This document shows, in pieces, positions 62,432-64,000 of a stretch of DNA of 64,000 bases. Source of the stretch: Flavobacterium marginilacus (GTDB taxonomy: Bacteria; Bacteroidota; Bacteroidia; Flavobacteriales; Flavobacteriaceae). How positions within the stretch are numbered: the stretch's first letter is position 1; each line of letters starts with the position of its first letter. The stretch lies in assembly GCF_026870155.1 (NCBI RefSeq), contig NZ_CP113975.1:62001-126000 (forward strand). The letters run 5' to 3'. The notes beneath the pieces were generated by a model, which was not told where the DNA came from, ran no database searches, and was given only the letters and a program-made list of their open reading frames with translations. A program made the position numbers and the translations under genes.

Positions 62432-63331
62432 ATGGTCAATCTAGAATGGTATCGAACATTTAAATCAGTGTATAAAAACGGAAACTTTTCTTTGGCAGCC
62501 AAAGAATTATTTATCAGCCAGCCCGCTGTAAGTCAGCAGATTGTTATGTTGGAGGCACATGTAGGCTACAAGCTTTTTAATCGAAAGTCCAAAGGGGTTG
62601 AACCAACGGAATACGCTAAGTTACTCAATAATTTAATTATTGATGCATTGGACCGATTGGAAAATGTAGAGAATGGTTTTAGAGCTAAAGCATTTAATTC
62701 GAACAGATTAATTTCAGTTGGAATTTCAAGACATTTGATGAGCAGTATCGGGAGTGCATTGGTCTCAAAATTTGATTTTATCGATTTTAGTTTTCATATC
62801 AACGATGCGTTATTTGATTTGGTAAATACTAAAAAATTAGATTTTGCTATAATGACCAAACAATTTGACACCTTTGATACGATTCAGAAAAAAGTGGGGG
62901 AAATTAAGCAAGTGATTGTCGGTTCAGCCAATCTTGATCTTTCTGATTTTGAATCAAAAAAGAAAAATCAAGATTATGTAGCTATTGAAAACTGGCTGAA
63001 CGAGCAAAAATGGTTCAGCCATGATGCGGGAATTCCGCATATAAAATTGTTTTGGCTTCATGTTTTCGCCAAAAAAAGGCCATCAATGGTTGCCAATTAT
63101 ATCATTCCATCCGAATATGAGATGCTTGAAATCCTTAGTAAAAATACCGGAATAGCCGTTACTTGGGATATCAATGCTAAAAATTTGATCGAAGAAAAGA
63201 AGTTGCAGTTGATATGGAATAGCGCCGAAATGCCAAGTACAGCTGTGTTTTTGTTGTCGGGTAAAAACAGTAATTTGAGTGCTGTTTTTGAGGATATAGA
63301 AAATGAGTTGAAAGCGGTTTTAGGGAGTTGA
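62432..63331 (+). CDS. LysR family transcriptional regulator
   Basis: Regulator of 299 residues. The N-terminal winged HTH is clear (WYRTFKSVYKNGNFSLAAKE, LFISQPAVSQQIVMLEAHVG), followed by a sensor domain. I choose ATG 62432, not 62336, since the HTH begins there and the TATGTTTG box lies upstream. Divergent from the DJ-1/PfpI and YqhD-like genes, so it probably controls them. Effector unknown. Confidence 0.92.
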   Translation: MVNLEWYRTFKSVYKNGNFSLAAKELFISQPAVSQQIVMLEAHVGYKLFNRKSKGVEPTEYAKLLNNLIIDALDRLENVENGFRAKAFNSNRLISVGISRHLMSSIGSALVSKFDFIDFSFHINDALFDLVNTKKLDFAIMTKQFDTFDTIQKKVGEIKQVIVGSANLDLSDFESKKKNQDYVAIENWLNEQKWFSHDAGIPHIKLFWLHVFAKKRPSMVANYIIPSEYEMLEILSKNTGIAVTWDINAKNLIEEKKLQLIWNSAEMPSTAVFLLSGKNSNLSAVFEDIENELKAVLGS

Positions 63332-63434
63332 TTTGGTTTAAAATTCTAAAAAGCGAACTATAAAAATTGTGTTTCATTCAATTAGATTTTCTTTAAGAAT
63401 TTCCGAAATAAAGTTCAGTTTGTAAAACTATTTT

Positions 63435-63442
63435 TATATTTG
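63435..63442 (+). promoter_or_regulatory. -7 promoter box of the NUDIX regulator gene
   Basis: TATATTTG matches TAnnTTTG, 24 bp before the ATG at 63467. Confidence 0.55.
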
Positions 63443-63466
63443 TGTAAATCATACGCATTTATAAAT

Positions 63467-64000
63467 ATGAGTGAAAATCAGAATATCAGGGTTGCTGTTG
63501 ATGCTATAGTTTTTGGCTACCAAAACAACCAACTGTACGTATTGTTAATTCAGCAAAAATTTGGAACTGAAAAATCCTATTGGGCGTTGCCTGGCGGTTT
63601 GGTCAAAAACGATGAATCTTTGCAGGACGCTGTAAAAAGGGAATTGAAAGAAGAAACCAACATTACGGTTAATTATTTTGAACAGCTTTTTACTTTTGGT
63701 GACGATGTATTTCGTGATCCTAGAAACCGGGTTATTTCGGTGGCTTATTTTGCGTTGGTGGATGCTGAAAAATTAAAAGTTATAGCCGATACGGATGCCG
63801 AAAAGGCGCAATGGTTTAAAATTGATGAGATTCCTCCCTTGGCTTTTGACCATACAATTATTTTGGGCAAGGCAATTAAACGCCTAAAAGCCAAACTTAC
63901 TTATGAACCCATTGGATTTGATTTACTGCCAAAAGAGTTCTTGTTCTCTGAACTCGAAAATTTATACTGCATCATTTTGGAAAAAGAAATCGATCGAAGA
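63467..64000 (+). CDS. NrtR-like NUDIX regulator, cut at the right edge
   Basis: Open frame of 178 codons running off the window, so only the N-terminal part is seen. The NUDIX box follows WALPGGLVKNDESLQDAVKR and continues ELKEETNITV. The C-terminal part after about residue 140 (GFDLLPKEFLFSELENLYCI) has the start of the winged HTH found in NrtR regulators of NAD metabolism or sugar catabolism. Exact target unknown. Confidence 0.85.
   Translation, partial: MSENQNIRVAVDAIVFGYQNNQLYVLLIQQKFGTEKSYWALPGGLVKNDESLQDAVKRELKEETNITVNYFEQLFTFGDDVFRDPRNRVISVAYFALVDAEKLKVIADTDAEKAQWFKIDEIPPLAFDHTIILGKAIKRLKAKLTYEPIGFDLLPKEFLFSELENLYCIILEKEIDRR

Overview
The window is a chromosomal segment of a flavobacterium, most likely Flavobacterium or a close relative (Bacteroidota). 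The base composition is AT-rich. Many genes are preceded by the Bacteroidota -7 box TAnnTTTG. The gene families are typically flavobacterial: the SUF cluster ending in a DUF2480 gene, the MoxR/DUF58/BatA-E aerotolerance operon, a DUF6646 barrel, a GalE-type threonine dehydrogenase and a YqhD/DJ-1 pair. No rRNA, tRNA or CRISPR array was recognised.

Layout. 1-1.6 kb: a frameshifted IS1182-type transposase that runs off the left edge. 1.6-3.4 kb: an SDR oxidoreductase and an AraC regulator. 3.6-5.0 kb: a toxin-antitoxin pair with an MqsR-like toxin and an MqsA-like/Panacea antitoxin. 5.0-9.1 kb: a lipoprotein gene and mfd. 9.3-13.7 kb: threonine dehydrogenase and a GH63-like glycosidase, separated by a repeat-rich gap. 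13.8-16.6 kb: an accessory island with a membrane-anchored DUF4041 + GIY-YIG nuclease of the SNIPE anti-phage type, bracketed by attC-like hairpins and followed by a 330 bp array of fifteen 22 bp units. 16.6-21.4 kb: secreted M1 and S8 peptidases, a palindromic MITE and a metallo-hydrolase. 21.6-31.9 kb: sufA-sufB-sufC-sufD ... sufS-sufE-sufT-DUF2480, interrupted by a RelB/YoeB-type toxin-antitoxin pair (between sufB and sufC), a Uma2 nuclease and a serine hydrolase operon. 31.9-42.3 kb: hflX, an ACT-domain protein, yraN, LD-carboxypeptidase, a secreted EEP-fold protein, a class II phosphodiesterase, ALDH7, a barrel protein and a phosphatase. 42.8-45 kb: an AlbA_2 protein and an aldo/keto reductase. 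45.1-54.9 kb: the MoxR-Bat operon, with a four-helix-bundle gene inserted. 55-64 kb: a barrel protein, cvpA, pheS, gpsA, a carbonyl-detoxification pair beside a LysR regulator, and the start of an NrtR-like NUDIX gene.

The main functional modules are Fe-S assembly (SUF), the membrane-associated Bat complex, transcription-coupled repair (mfd) and reactive-aldehyde handling. Defence or selfish genes (the SNIPE-like nuclease, two TA pairs, Uma2, an AlbA_2 protein) sit between or inside these housekeeping operons.

The most unusual non-coding content is (1) the 15 x 22 bp array, (2) a pair of ~70 bp palindromic repeats whose stem sequences differ but still pair, (3) families of short words and their complements that fill operon spacers and recur at several places, and (4) accessory genes bracketed by short inverted repeats.
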